In this document: in pieces, positions 52,801 through 64,000 of the stretch
Layout of the letters: the number at the start of each line of letters is the position of its first letter
Numbering within the stretch: the stretch's first letter is position 1
Assembly: GCA_013398955.1 (NCBI GenBank)
Contig: VWPU01003220.1
Span: forward strand, 434,001 to 498,000
Length of the DNA: 64,000 nt
DNA from: Callaeas wilsoni
Taxonomy: Eukaryota > Chordata > Aves > Passeriformes > Callaeidae
Direction of reading: 5' to 3'
The notes under the pieces: generated by a model
What the model was told of the DNA's origin: nothing
Databases searched by the model: none
The model's input: only the letters and a program-made list of their open reading frames with translations
Position numbers and translations under genes: made by a program

Positions 52801-54955
52801 CAGCTCAATTATCACATATTCCACAGGGTGGAAAGGACTAAATACCGGCAAATGCAATTCCCTCTGTATTTCTTTACCCCTCCCAAATTTAATTTTTCAT
52901 TCATAGGACCCAATAATTATATCACTTCAGTGACTCCATAGTCAGTCAGAGCGAGCCAGCATGCAGGGTACAAATGTCAGTGTGTGCCAGGGATGCCTTG
53001 CAGGTAAAGCAGCTGTTTAAAAAGTGCATCTCAAAAGCAATATAGTGATTCTCCTGAATACAAGATTCTCCTGATAGGAACATGGTTCCTAAAAGACAAA
53101 AATAACTTTGTTTTGACCTCAAATTCTATTAGCTGTAAACATACTTAGCAGCATGGACTCCACAAAAACATTAGAATAAATGGAGCTTTAACATAATGAA
53201 ATATTTAGGGCTGAGCTGATTACTCATTTCTGCTCAGCAGTGGAATAGGCTAACAGTCCCACTTTCCTATGTGAAATGAAATATGATGCAGCGTAAGTTG
53301 ATTAGTAATAATTAAAAACTGATGTTCTTCTACCTCCTGAACAACAGGAGACCTGTGGTATCAATTGCAGATTTTCTGCACTCTAATAATTAGCACACAA
53401 TACATGCAAGTTGTCTGTGTGGACAGTACAGATTCTGCAATTTATCTACAAATTCATTTAGACAGACTGATTTGCAAATTTAAGTAGGAGTTTAAAGCTA
53501 CAGGATGACTCCTGAATTAGTCCAGTAGACCAAGCCAGAGACATCGTAATAGAATTTCCTTCCTTAAATCTCAATTGAGCGAATTACTTTTTTCCTCCTC
53601 CTCCTTTTTCACCACCAAAATTGTTCTTGAAGCTCAGTTTTATTTCAAACGTCAATTTATTCATGAGACTATTTGAAGAAGAGTCAGGGGAATTTATTAT
53701 GACTCTCTCTTTGGATTAGAAAGATAAAGAAAAGAAATCTAAAAGGAGGGTGTTTAAGCACTGAGACTGCTTGTCCGGAACTTGTGCAATCTCCACATTT
53801 TTGACAGTCACAGCTTCACTGGACAAGACTCTGAGCAAACTGATCTACCTTAGAACTGGTCCTGTTTTCAGCAAGATGGCTGGATGATGATCAGGGCTTC
53901 ATTTATAGAACTATCTTCCAGATGACAGCCCTTGAGACACATGCACTTTTCCTGTGTAATTCCATTATTCATTCTAATTTTCGATGAGTAATTACCATAG
54001 CTGTTTTACATACTTTAAATAATCATATTTTAAAATCATAGAGCTAGATAAGAAATTAAAAATTGAGACTTCTGAGAAAACCATTTCAGGCTTCACTTAG
54101 GACAGGATTATTTTACACATCAACCGCTTTATTTTCTGACTGCACCACAGTACACTTGTGACAGAAACTAAAAGACAACAAGATGACATCTTTCCTCTCT
54201 GGAACCTTTATAGTCTCACTTTTATCACAAGAAAGAAAAGCTTTGAAATATGACCTGACAGCAGCCAATGACAAGTTATTACCCATACCTACGGAATTCC
54301 ACATTTCTATGAGTGGGGAGAAAAAAAATTGAAATTTTTTTAAACTATGCCAGTCAGTGCAAACAAAATCTGTGTTCCTGTGTTAAATATCAGCCATTCT
54401 AATACTGTAAAGATGCAAGAACATTAACTTTAGTTGTGGATTATTCGCATTTTACACAATTGTTTTAGTTAAACTTAAGGCAGCTGTGTACCCAGAGCTG
54501 TGTTCTACTGCTAACACATTCATGTACACAGATATTCACCAGCACAGGATTAATATTTTCTATCAATACTTCATCCTGAGTTCTGGACAGTGGTTTGTCG
54601 AAAAGAACTCATGCATACATTAAGAAAACAGAGTAAGACTTCACTGGGCATTTCTTTGATTAGTGGGAAGATTTTACAGCAAACACAAGTAAATATTAAC
54701 ACTAGTCAAGTGAGATGAATTGAAGAAATGATATCCAATAAATCTCCATGACAGATATTCTCATCTCCATGAAAACCAAGCCTTTCAGTGTAAGTACCAA
54801 GAAAGGATCAGCACTAATTTGAAACGTCATTGCTTCATCTCACAGACTTAAACACAGTGTTGTGCAAACCAACATCTAATGAATAGCTCTGTGTACGTGG
54901 GGAGTTCAGTGGTATCTGACACCTCTACAGCAGCTTCAACAGAGAATCATCTTAC

Positions 54956-55024
54956 CCTTCCACAGAAATGGTCCGCTGCAAGCTCACTGTGGGTGGACGC
55001 GTTGCAGTGCTGTGCTGGGAATGA
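54956..55024 (-). CDS. DLG2: DLG2 internal exon: PDZ2-PDZ3 linker peptide (symmetric, 69 nt)
   Basis: DLG2 (PSD-93) is a membrane-associated guanylate kinase that clusters NMDA receptors, potassium channels and adhesion proteins at the postsynaptic density. Read on the minus strand, this exon follows a pyrimidine-rich acceptor ending in CCATACAG (AG at 55026-55025). It stops at a GGGTAAGA donor (GT at 55955-offset position 54955-54954). It encodes 22 complete codons plus split codons at both ends. The peptide contains SHSQHSTATR and then LQRTISVEG, which matches the DLG2 linker just before PDZ3 as I know it from mammals, with a few substitutions. The last two bases (GG) join the first base (A) of the next exon to make the Gly before Glu-Pro-Arg-Lys. 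The exon starts and ends in phase 2, so it could be skipped without shifting frame. The Ser/Thr-rich composition suits a flexible linker. The family assignment is firm; whether it is constitutive or alternative here is inference. Confidence 0.93.
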
Positions 55025-58000
55025 CTGTATGGCCAAGGAAGAATAAAGAAAAGCATTTGTTAAAGAAATGGAAGTTTCTCTTGCTCTTACTGTCTCTAGC
55101 AGTTTAGCTACTGCCAAAATAGATATAACAATCAGATTGTTTTACACGTGTCTAAGGCATTTTGACTTCATTGATGCTCATCTGTTCAAAAAGGGCTTAA
55201 TTGTACAATCTCTCTTGTTTAAATTCAGCTTTTGTTTCTCATTAAGAGCAGAAAATTAAGAGAATACTCCTCCGTATCTTTCTTACTAATTTTTAAAATA
55301 CATATATATTCACACACAGAGTTTAGTAATTTAAAATAAATGCTAATTATTCCACTAAATATACTCAACATACAATGTAAATTTAACTTCAGAGCAAAAG
55401 GTAAAACAGTAAATGATAACGTAATCAATCTAATTCTCAGTGTTTCTCAGTAAAACAGGACATGCACTGCTTAGAATTGCACCTTGATGTAACTACAACA
55501 CTAGTTCTATCAGATTTTAAGTAGCTTGGGTCTTTAGACATGAATTTTTATTAACCTAGGACACAACATTTAGGAAAAAACATATTTTTCTAAGCAAAAC
55601 ACAGATTCTCTGAAAGAAAAATCTTTTGATTGAAAAGCCTGAGGTCTAATGGCTTCTCATATATTATACTGGCACAACTAAGAAGCCTGAATAGTAATTA
55701 TTGTGTTAAAACTACACAGTATGTGCTAACTTCAGTATCATACTATGGTATAATAGCATTGTAAGTACAAATGGATGACAACACAGAATCAGTCAAAGGC
55801 AGTTTCGTGATAGTAAATTGTACTCCTTATCCAAGACAACCTGTTTAAATAAAATATTAAAAAAGCAGAAGCATCTGGATGTATCTTCTGAATAGCTTAA
55901 ATAACTACAGCACATAGTGAGGCCCAGTATTAATAATGGAAAGTACACAATAAAAATAAATCTTTATGCCAGTTTTATATCACTGATTCTAATAACTGAA
56001 GACTTTGCCTTACTTTCAAGCTTTGCATACATCTCAAGCTTCTAGTTCAGAAATAGCACATCTTATTTTCAATAGAAGCTGCTTGCTTTGACATTAGTGA
56101 GCAACACATCTATTTTACATGAATTTCATCCTGCAGCATAGTCAATACTGTCTGTCTGACAGAAAAGATGTCTTCCTTTTTTTTTTTTGTAGCCCATAGA
56201 GTTGTGATGCATGCCACTGGACAAACAAAAGTCCTGCTGTCTCTTGCTATCTTCTGTTGTGACAATTGTGCTCTTGTTTCATGTTAGTAAAGTACTCATC
56301 CTTATTGAGAGAAGGTTTCACAAGGTTTGTGGGAATATACATTCCCCTTCTAAGAAGAGCTACAGAGCTTTTTATCTGTTTTATAGCAAAACTTATTTAG
56401 GTGTATCTTAAGTTTCTGGGATCACAGTGTGAGCAGAATAGCTGAGTTGGACAAACACTGCAGAATATTATATGAATATTGTTTAAAATTTCACATTAAG
56501 TTTGCTGGTACAAAGAACTTTGCACCCCACTCCTGCCAAGTGAAGGGCTCATCTATCTGCAATATTCCATCCCTTAGAAAACCTTTTCCAATCCTAGGGA
56601 TTTGTGACACAGCATTCAAATGAGCCCTCACCTTCTTTCATGAAAATAGTTCAGAACTGGTGACATGAAAACTCATTTTTTGGAGCATAATTATAGAAAT
56701 CAAGTCTGATGCTTGATATAAGCTTATGCCTTCTAAGGTATCATCGTGAATATAATGACACCTCAACGTTTAAAATGCAGTTTAGTCATTGCTTGACACA
56801 AGTAGCTATTGGAGACAGAATAATAGTCTGATATGATTCCTAACTGACTTATTGAAAAGATAATCTCCTGGTGAATTCTATCAAACTGATGAAACCAGCA
56901 CAAAGAAGCTGTTTTCATCACGTGCTTAATACACTTGTGCATTTGCCATGTCTTTTGCAGCACAAAAGAAAATAAAGCTTTTGAGTTACTGCTACCAACA
57001 CTTTCTATGATGAATGCCTAAACATATCCCTATTGAGATATGTAAGCAGCATAGCTTTACACTGACAGATCAAAGTATTGAAAGTGTGACATTTAGGCTT
57101 ATAAAAATGCTACCATTTCTCTGAAATGACACAGAATGAACTTCCTACTAGTTTTAATAATATAAAGTAACAATATTTCCATATACTACGCAGTATTACA
57201 GCCACACCAGATGGATTTTCCCTGAAGAAAAGAATCTTACATCCTGTAAAAGACCAGTTTTAGCTTAAATAATTTTATTTGAGTTCATTGAGACAAGGGG
57301 AATGTACTGTTCTTGTAAGAAAATTCATAAGAGTGAAGGAACAAAGAATGATATTATAAATCAATAATAATGTGCAAAACTGGGAGCAAAGAATCCAACC
57401 TCTCTTTTTAATGAGTTTAAGTTGCTTTTTTTTTAAACTTATTTCTCAGGCAAGGTGAACCATTTCATGGCTTCATTAAATACTGAAAATAGAACATCCT
57501 GGTGTTCACGTATTTTTAAAAATGTCTATTATTAAAATAATAGTATAAATAAGTATTATAGAAACCAAAAGGCGAGTAACCAATCTCCTTAGTTTTAATT
57601 CTGTTCTATCCCAAGAAAGCTCTGAAGGCACTTTTGCTGTGTAGATGATGCTGAAACTGGAGGCAGCATCATAAACCCTTCTTTCCCCATAGGGATCACA
57701 CGAACCACCACCTTCCCTTCTCAAATGACACTTTCACTGATACACAATATGCCAGTGAAACCTCTATCTGGGATGAAACAACCATGTTAGGGAAATATTT
57801 GTTGTGTTTTAAACTTCTGTAATGCAAAATATGGACAAACCACCATTTAGGGATCAGACTGCATGACACTCAAATCAGTTCATTCCAAAGCCTACCTATT
57901 ACATTGACAGTAGAAGAAATAAGGTTGTTGCAATCCAAAATTTTTCCTCTTCTCTTTTGTTTGGATAAAAACAAGACACATTGTCTTTACAAAGAGAGTA

Positions 58001-59930
58001 CTAGAAAAGTCATTAGCTTTCCTCTCTCAACCCTCAACCTCTACCAACAAAGAAAAATTGTCCTCTATTTGCTATAGCTCTGATTTAGGAAATCTTTTGT
58101 TTTCATGTATCTTTATTTTGACAAGTCAAAACTGACAGCATAAAAGTTATTTTATTCCTAAATCAATTGACCTGCAACTTCCAACAAAGAAGCAGCAAAG
58201 CAACTGTGGCACAGGCTGGGTAGAGACCTCTCTGAACACTTGGAGCAGCCATTCTTCAGCTCCCAATTCTGAAACTGCCACACAGAAGAAAAATGTACAA
58301 ACTCCATTTGTCGATCAATTTGTTCTCTGAAGGAAAAAAAATCCAAAAAAACCAACAACAACAAAACCAAAACTAGTACTCTGAGTTATTATTTGCTATT
58401 CACAATACTAAACGAAAAAAGAGTGATAAATGCAATACTGAAAACGCTCCACCGAAGAACAGTGAAGGGAACGCTAATACTCTTTGTTTTTATGATGTAT
58501 TCTCAGCATGTTGTTTCATATGTCAAAGATTGAAGGTAGCACTGCAGTTGTTTATAAAGCTTCTAAGCCTTTGATTTGATGGACGTAAGAGTTTAAGAAG
58601 GCAACATGCCTTAATTCCATTAATGTGGAGTTTTAATTCAGCTCAGTGAAGTGAAACCGGCTTTTCCTGATGCTGCCAACAGCTAAACTTCTAACTTAAA
58701 TGAGTTTTTGCACTTCTGTGGGATTAATTAGAAGACCAGAGATTACTTTTTTTTCAGCATTAATTTTATCTCATCTACAAACGGTTTGATAATATCCAGT
58801 ACTGACAGTTACTGACCCATATGAGAAGTGTCAAACTAACCAAACAGTCTCCCATCAGAGGCAAATGGGAAACTTCAGGCAATAGGACCATTCAACCCTG
58901 CTGTGTTCAGATCACCCTCAGGTAACAAAGCCAGACATGAGATGTAATGCTGTTTTCATGCACAGGCACATGCGGTGAGGATTTCAGCAACATAACTCAA
59001 TTTTGAAATGGCATCTGTACTTCTATTGTACAAACAGCATTGCTAGGCTAAATACCTTCTCAGTGGCAAACAGAGAAGTAACAAAATGAAGGATTAGGCT
59101 GTCACTCTGCCTACAAATATGTAGAAGAAGGGTCACACTACATCTCTATTCAGGTTCTCTGAGGTAATTTCACTTGCACAACTAAAGTTAAAAAGGTTGC
59201 TAACATATTCCTCCCTCTCTCCCTTCCCCAAACACTATTCATAAAGAAGTGGACAGCCACATTCTGTGACATAAAGTATTTGAGTTATTGCAGCCCTAAA
59301 CTAGTGCCATTTAGCAATAAGGAAGAATGCAAGGTGGAGCTGTGACTCAGAGGAATGCTTCAGCTCCTGGAATAAAGCTAATTATCCACCTTTGTTAGTG
59401 GTGTGCCTAAGTCAGTTACCTGGTATTCAAAGTGGTGAAACATCCACTGACTTCAAATCTACCTCCTTATGGCTGAGGTAATTGCAGGAGATAATGATAA
59501 CCTTTAAAATATAAAAATCTTGCTTATTTGAGAGGATTTGTTCTTTCAGCTTGAGATGTTGTATTTAAAACAGTAGAAGTAGTTTAGAATGATGTGGGGG
59601 GAACTGAAAGTAATTAGGAATGCTGTTTAAAGGAGTAGAGTCGAGAGGATTATATTTTTAAAGCAATTCCACATGTAAAGCTCCCATGTAGGGTAAATAC
59701 AGACTGAAAGTATTGTGAAGAACTCAGCATTGAGTAAATTTGGGATAGTGAGTGAAAACTGTTAGAAAAAACCTAATCCAATCCTAACTGATTATGTTCC
59801 TTGTTCCTATCTTCATAGTTTGGACAGACTTTTGGGTTTTTAGAAGTGGGGTGCCTAAATATCCACATCATTCCAAGACATTCTATTATTGTTAAAAAAA
59901 AGTAAACTTAAGTCTTCCTACCAGCCTCAG

Positions 59931-59976
59931 TTATAATACTACTGTTGTTATTATTGCTATCATTATTATTTATGAT
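59931..59976. repeat. Degenerate ATT/GTT trinucleotide stretch
   Basis: The sequence TACTACTGTTGTTATTATTG, followed by CTATCATTATTATTTATGAT, is an interrupted trinucleotide repeat in intron sequence. Confidence 0.7.
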
Positions 59977-60930
59977 ACGGTAATGATTATGAGGAATTAT
60001 AAAGCTCCTTCTGGGAGCTGAAATACTCCCTGATGAAGTTAGTTTGAAAATTATACCAGCTGAGGACTCAGGTTTACATGGCAAAATATTTACAAAAAGT
60101 GAAAAACATGCAGGTGTGTAGTAAAAAAAAGGGATAATGGTAGAAGAAGGAAAATCCAACACTCTCAGTTGCTTAAGCAGTATTGGATGGAAATGATCCG
60201 TAAACATAACATCTGATTTTTTCTCTAATTACAGCTGTGGAAGAGGACGTGGTGCTATTTTCACGAATTTAAATAGGGAATGTTTGTTTAGAAATTGCAG
60301 GAAACATCCCGACGCACTCCGCACGGCCTCCCAATTACCTACAGCTCATGGTGCCTGGTACCACGCCCAATACAATGCTGGTTTTGCAGTTCCTCATGGG
60401 GAAGGCAGCTGTTGCCCTCCTTCCTGCTCTTTGGCACGATGCTTATGCACTTCCACATCACTAACGATTTTTGCCATACACTCAAATGTTGTACCTCATT
60501 TCCCATTACTATCACTCCAAATTCTCCCTAGCATTAGGGCTTTCTAATTCCAAGCATTACCATTCCGATGAATTGTACAGGGTATAAGAGAACTGGAGAC
60601 AGTTTGATTTCTGTGTGATAGAAGAACAACTGTTTTTGCTGGGTAAAAAAGAAATCATATTCCCCAAAGGAAATCATAGGCTATAGTATAGAAAAAACAT
60701 CTTAATCAGTCAGGTCTTCTCTCATGTATTAGAAACAAAGATGTACTTTAGAGAAAAAAAACCCAAAACTTCTATTAAGGTTGTCTGGAGACACTGAATA
60801 ATCTGAACATATTGAAACACGTTAGAGGCAGAGTGCCAAAGTTTGTGGCATTCGAAGGAGTCGTTGGCTTCTTCCAGTCGTTCCATATGGCTGGAAGAAG
60901 TCATTCAGCTTCTCACTCATTTTATGTATA

Positions 60931-61800
60931 TGTATTGGGTTTGCATGACAAGGTTTTGGTAGCAGGGGGTCTACAGGGGCATCTTCTGCTGCTGGAATCT
61001 TCCCACATGTCCAAGAGAGCCAATGCCAGCCAGCTCCAAGACCGACCTACTGCTGGCCAAGGCCAAGGCCAAGCCCATCACTGACAGTGGTCATGCCTCC
61101 GGGACAATGCATTTAAGAAGGGGCAAGAAACTGCAGTCAAAGAGAAGAGTGAGAATATGTGAGAGAAACAGCCCTGAGGACCCCAAGGTCAGTGCAGAAG
61201 GAGAGGGAGGAGCTACTCCAGGTGCCAGAGCAGAGATTCCCCTGCAGCCCCTGGTGCAGCCCATGGAGGACCCCACACTGGAGCAGGTAGATGTCTGAGG
61301 TAGGCTGTGGCCCCATGTAAAACCCACACTGGCCCAAGTCTGCTGGCAGGACATGGGACTCTCCAGGAGACCCATGCTGGAGTAGCCTATTCCTCAAGGA
61401 CTGCACCCTGTGGAAGAAGTTAATGGAAAGGACACACATTTGGAGCAGTTCGTGAAGAACTGCAGCCCTTGGAAAGGATCTGTATGGTGGAGAAGTTCAT
61501 GGAGGACTGTTTCCATTGGCAGGGACTCCGTGCTGGAGCCAGGGAAGAGTGTGAGAAAGAAGCAGCTGCAGACACAAGCTGTAATGAACTCACCACAACC
61601 CCCATTCACTGTCACCCTGTGTTGCTCAGGGAAAGCAGGTACAGAAATCAGTAGTGAAATTGAGCCCAGAAAGAAGAGAAAGGTGGAGGGAAGGTGTTTT
61701 AAGGTTTGATTTCTCACTACCCTACTCTGATTTAATTGAATTAATTTCACTGAGTTGAGCCTGCTTTGCCTGTGGTGGTGATTGATCTCTCCTTGAAAAG
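60931..61800 (+). mobile_element. Avian endogenous retrovirus LTR, apparently solitary
   Basis: The stretch opens TGTATTGGGTTTGCATGACA and contains AAGGTTTTGGTAGCAGGGGG, GCCAATGCCAGCCAGCTCC, a TATA-like ATTTAAGAAGGGG near 61110, repeated CACACTGGAGCAG-like units, AAGTTGAGCC-type text and a 3' part ending GAGCCTGCTTTGCCTGTGG. I recognise this as a common bird ERV LTR type from general familiarity; the exact family name is not claimed. No gag, pol or env homology is seen beside it, so it looks like a solo LTR with a truncated or decayed 3' end. It lies antisense to DLG2. The open frames of up to 163 codons in this interval are by-products of its GC-rich repeats. Confidence 0.8.
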
Positions 61801-64000
61801 CAAAAATACATGGATACGTATGTTCTTTCACAGGGAGTGCATGGCACAATTTCCATGGGTAGCCGCTCTGCAGCAGCTGCAACACCCAGCACTCACCACT
61901 GTACCATAAATTCCACTTCTGATGGATTTCTAGAGCTGTGCATTGCTTCCATCATGAAACACAATACTGCACACAAAACTTATCAGGTCTCCATGCAAGT
62001 AATGACACTAGTATGTGCACTGAAATTCCTTTGCAGTTTAAGCAAATGTCAAAAGACATTAGCAAGGACTTGAAAAATGGGTCCACTTATAAGGAACTTT
62101 GGCAAAACTTCGATAGAAATCAAGAGATAGTTCAGCAGTTTTAGGAAAATTCATATAGGCACAATAGGAAGAATCATATAAGATCTGCAACCCAAAAATA
62201 CCAAATTGCATATCAGACATACTATTTAACAGTTGCATTGTGGGGGGAAGGCGGAAGACAAAAAAAGAAATTATTGGGTAAGTTTTCCGGTAAGGAAACT
62301 GCTCCTATTGTCTAAAGGAAAACTCATCTATTCTATAGTCTGCGAATACAGCATAAATTCTGAAATGCTGTAAACTAGTAGATTATTCATAACAATGCTA
62401 ACAGGCAGCAAGCCTTGTGTCTCAGAAAGTGTTAAGACCAGAATTTTTAGATGACTTGGTTTATTATTGTGAATAGAACTGAGTGAAATGCATTTTTGTC
62501 AAAATACAATTTTGTGGGAGAATTTTATTTTTTTATATGTACTCAATAGGAGTATAAGAAAGCAAATGGTTAAGCAGACACTTGAAAAATCTGGAAAACC
62601 TCACATTTTCATGTACTTTTCCACCACAGTCCACAGAAGTTCATCTGAAGTTATGAATTCCACTTAAAAGACTATTGAGAGCTCCCTTCAGGAACCAGAG
62701 ACTCCTAATTCCAATCCAGGATCGAAAAAAAGGAAGTATAATGTGATTTTAATGCAGAACTCTGTCAGAGCAATCTTGTTGTTAACAAAATGAACAAAGA
62801 TTATATCCTAATGGTTATGCTGATCTTGCAATACTGCATTTAGTGCCTAGAAAAGCCTAGCTTTGCTTTCTCTTCTCAAGGTAGGGTTCACTTTCTTTGC
62901 ACTTAAGATTACACTTGAAAAATAATTCATAGGACTTTGGTACTTCATCTGTTTGTTTTTTAAAGGGTAGGGAAATCACAGATAAATAAGCCTAATGACA
63001 GACTTAAAATAACATCAACCCATTAAACTAATTTGCAAAGTTTCTATCCCTCTCCATCCAAAGAAAAACAAGCACATAAAATTCTTCTTATGCTGGAGTC
63101 ATTGCATTAAATTTTACTCATTTAAGATAAAGTATATGGAAATTAAAGTGATTTAAAACAGCAATGAAAAACTATCTGATGTTAAACCATACCATACCAT
63201 TAACAAACATTTCTGTATGTCAGAAGATTCTGTATCATTATATTTGCCTAATAAAAAAAATCCTACAGAAATTTAAGTTTATACGATATTGTATAAGACC
63301 AAGTCCATTTTCTCTGTGCTTATTAACCTTCATATGTGCATTGCAGTGAATTACAGAAAAGGAGTATATTCAGCTTCCACAGAAGTGGCTCATTAAAACA
63401 AACAGGACTATCACAACAGAAAGAGCATTAATTTACAATTTAAAATTTATCAGAAAAGCAAACTTCATACCGCAGTTACTCCTGATACTGTGTTTACTGC
63501 ACTTGTGTGATACCTTCTGATAATGTTATCCCTCCTATCTGGATATACATTATCTCTGTGCAAGCTGGGAATATGGATTGAATATGTCTTTTTTTAACAG
63601 AGCAGAGGTGAGGATGTAATCCTGCATAAGCAGCTATTTAGTCTCACTTCCTCTGTCATTCAAAGCAGCCCAGCATGCAAGTGTGCATGTGCAGCTATAC
63701 CAAGCACAAACCCAACAATCCTAGAAAAACACACAAAGAGAAAAAAAGCAAACGCAGAAATAACGTAATGCACATAAACAACATTCCAACAGGATACAGA
63801 CAAACAGCAAGGAATGGCAATTTGAAAATGCAGAAGTATAAAGACTGTATTGTTAAAACAAAAGACGAATAGCAAAGCAATTCAACAGTTTAAGCTCTTC
63901 TGCTGCTAATACAATATGATTTTTGTATCTTTTTAATTTGATAGAAGTTGGACTTAGCATTTCATGGGAAGCATTGACTGTCTTATACCATGGGGTCTAA

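Larger units (their letters stand above)
44399..54955 (-). other. DLG2: DLG2 intron between linker exon and first PDZ3 exon (10,557 nt)
   Basis: This is a complete intron with a GTAAGA donor at its high-coordinate end and a TTTCTGTACAG acceptor at its low-coordinate end. It separates the linker exon from PDZ3. It contains two CR1 fragments (47696-47880 and 49605-49886), a MIR-like remnant (46250-46390), a pure purine tract (48208-48269) and a weak CTCF-like motif (47899-47913). The remainder is unremarkable AT-rich sequence with no coding signal. Confidence 0.93.
55025..64000 (-). other. DLG2: DLG2 intron upstream of the linker exon (partial)
   Basis: This is intron 5' of the linker exon in gene orientation, at least 8,976 nt and continuing past the window end. 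I looked for the preceding exon, which in mammals encodes the VYSTVNKL...SFLLS region of the linker, and did not find it. Contents are AT-rich non-coding sequence, an LTR element at 60931-61800, an ATT-rich simple stretch near 59931-59976, and otherwise nothing I can name. A modestly GC-richer patch at 60300-60440 has no recognisable coding or repeat identity. Confidence 0.85.

Noticed and set aside
61023..61298. 91-codon plus-strand open frame with KAKAKP and EGEGGATPGARAE
   Set aside because: Lies wholly inside the LTR; no retroviral protein motif.
61394..61885. 163-codon open frame on the minus strand, the longest in the window
   Set aside because: Mostly antisense of the ERV LTR; composition reflects the LTR's GC-rich repeats, not a protein.
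1..64000. CRISPR arrays, operons, tRNA or rRNA genes, telomeric repeats
   Set aside because: None seen; the window is vertebrate intron sequence with interspersed repeats.

Overview
The window is a piece of an animal nuclear genome, almost certainly a bird. It is AT-rich, CpG-poor and gene-sparse. It carries several CR1 LINE 3' ends, whose terminal motif is a TTCTATG-type repeat, plus one avian-style retroviral LTR and a second probable LTR. The first LTR resembles families I associate with passerine and other neoavian genomes, so a passerine-like bird is my best guess; I could not test this.

The only protein-coding gene I can support is DLG2 (PSD-93/chapsyn-110), a synaptic MAGUK scaffold, on the minus strand. 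Three internal exons are visible, read from high to low coordinates. The first (54956-55024, 69 nt) encodes a linker peptide between PDZ2 and PDZ3. The second (44242-44398, 157 nt) encodes the first half of PDZ3 with its GLGF loop. The third (26287-26389, 103 nt) encodes the second half of PDZ3 with its peptide-binding histidine. Splice sites are GT/AG and the phases join perfectly (2-2, 2-0, 0-1). The introns between them are 10,557 and 17,852 nt. The flanking introns run off both ends of the window: at least 8,976 nt upstream in the gene and at least 26,286 nt downstream. Neither the exon before the linker nor the PDZ3-SH3 hinge exon was found here.

The rest is intron. It holds seven CR1 fragments, two LTR-like elements, four decayed MIR-like fragments, short tandem duplications, a 62-nt pure purine tract and a CpG-richer island-like patch containing a good CTCF-type motif. 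It also holds a 42-bp near-identical inverted repeat pair about 1.4 kb apart that I cannot assign to a known family. I saw no operon, CRISPR array, mobile gene cassette or other candidate for an undescribed multi-gene system. The long open frames outside the three exons look like chance or repeat-derived frames.
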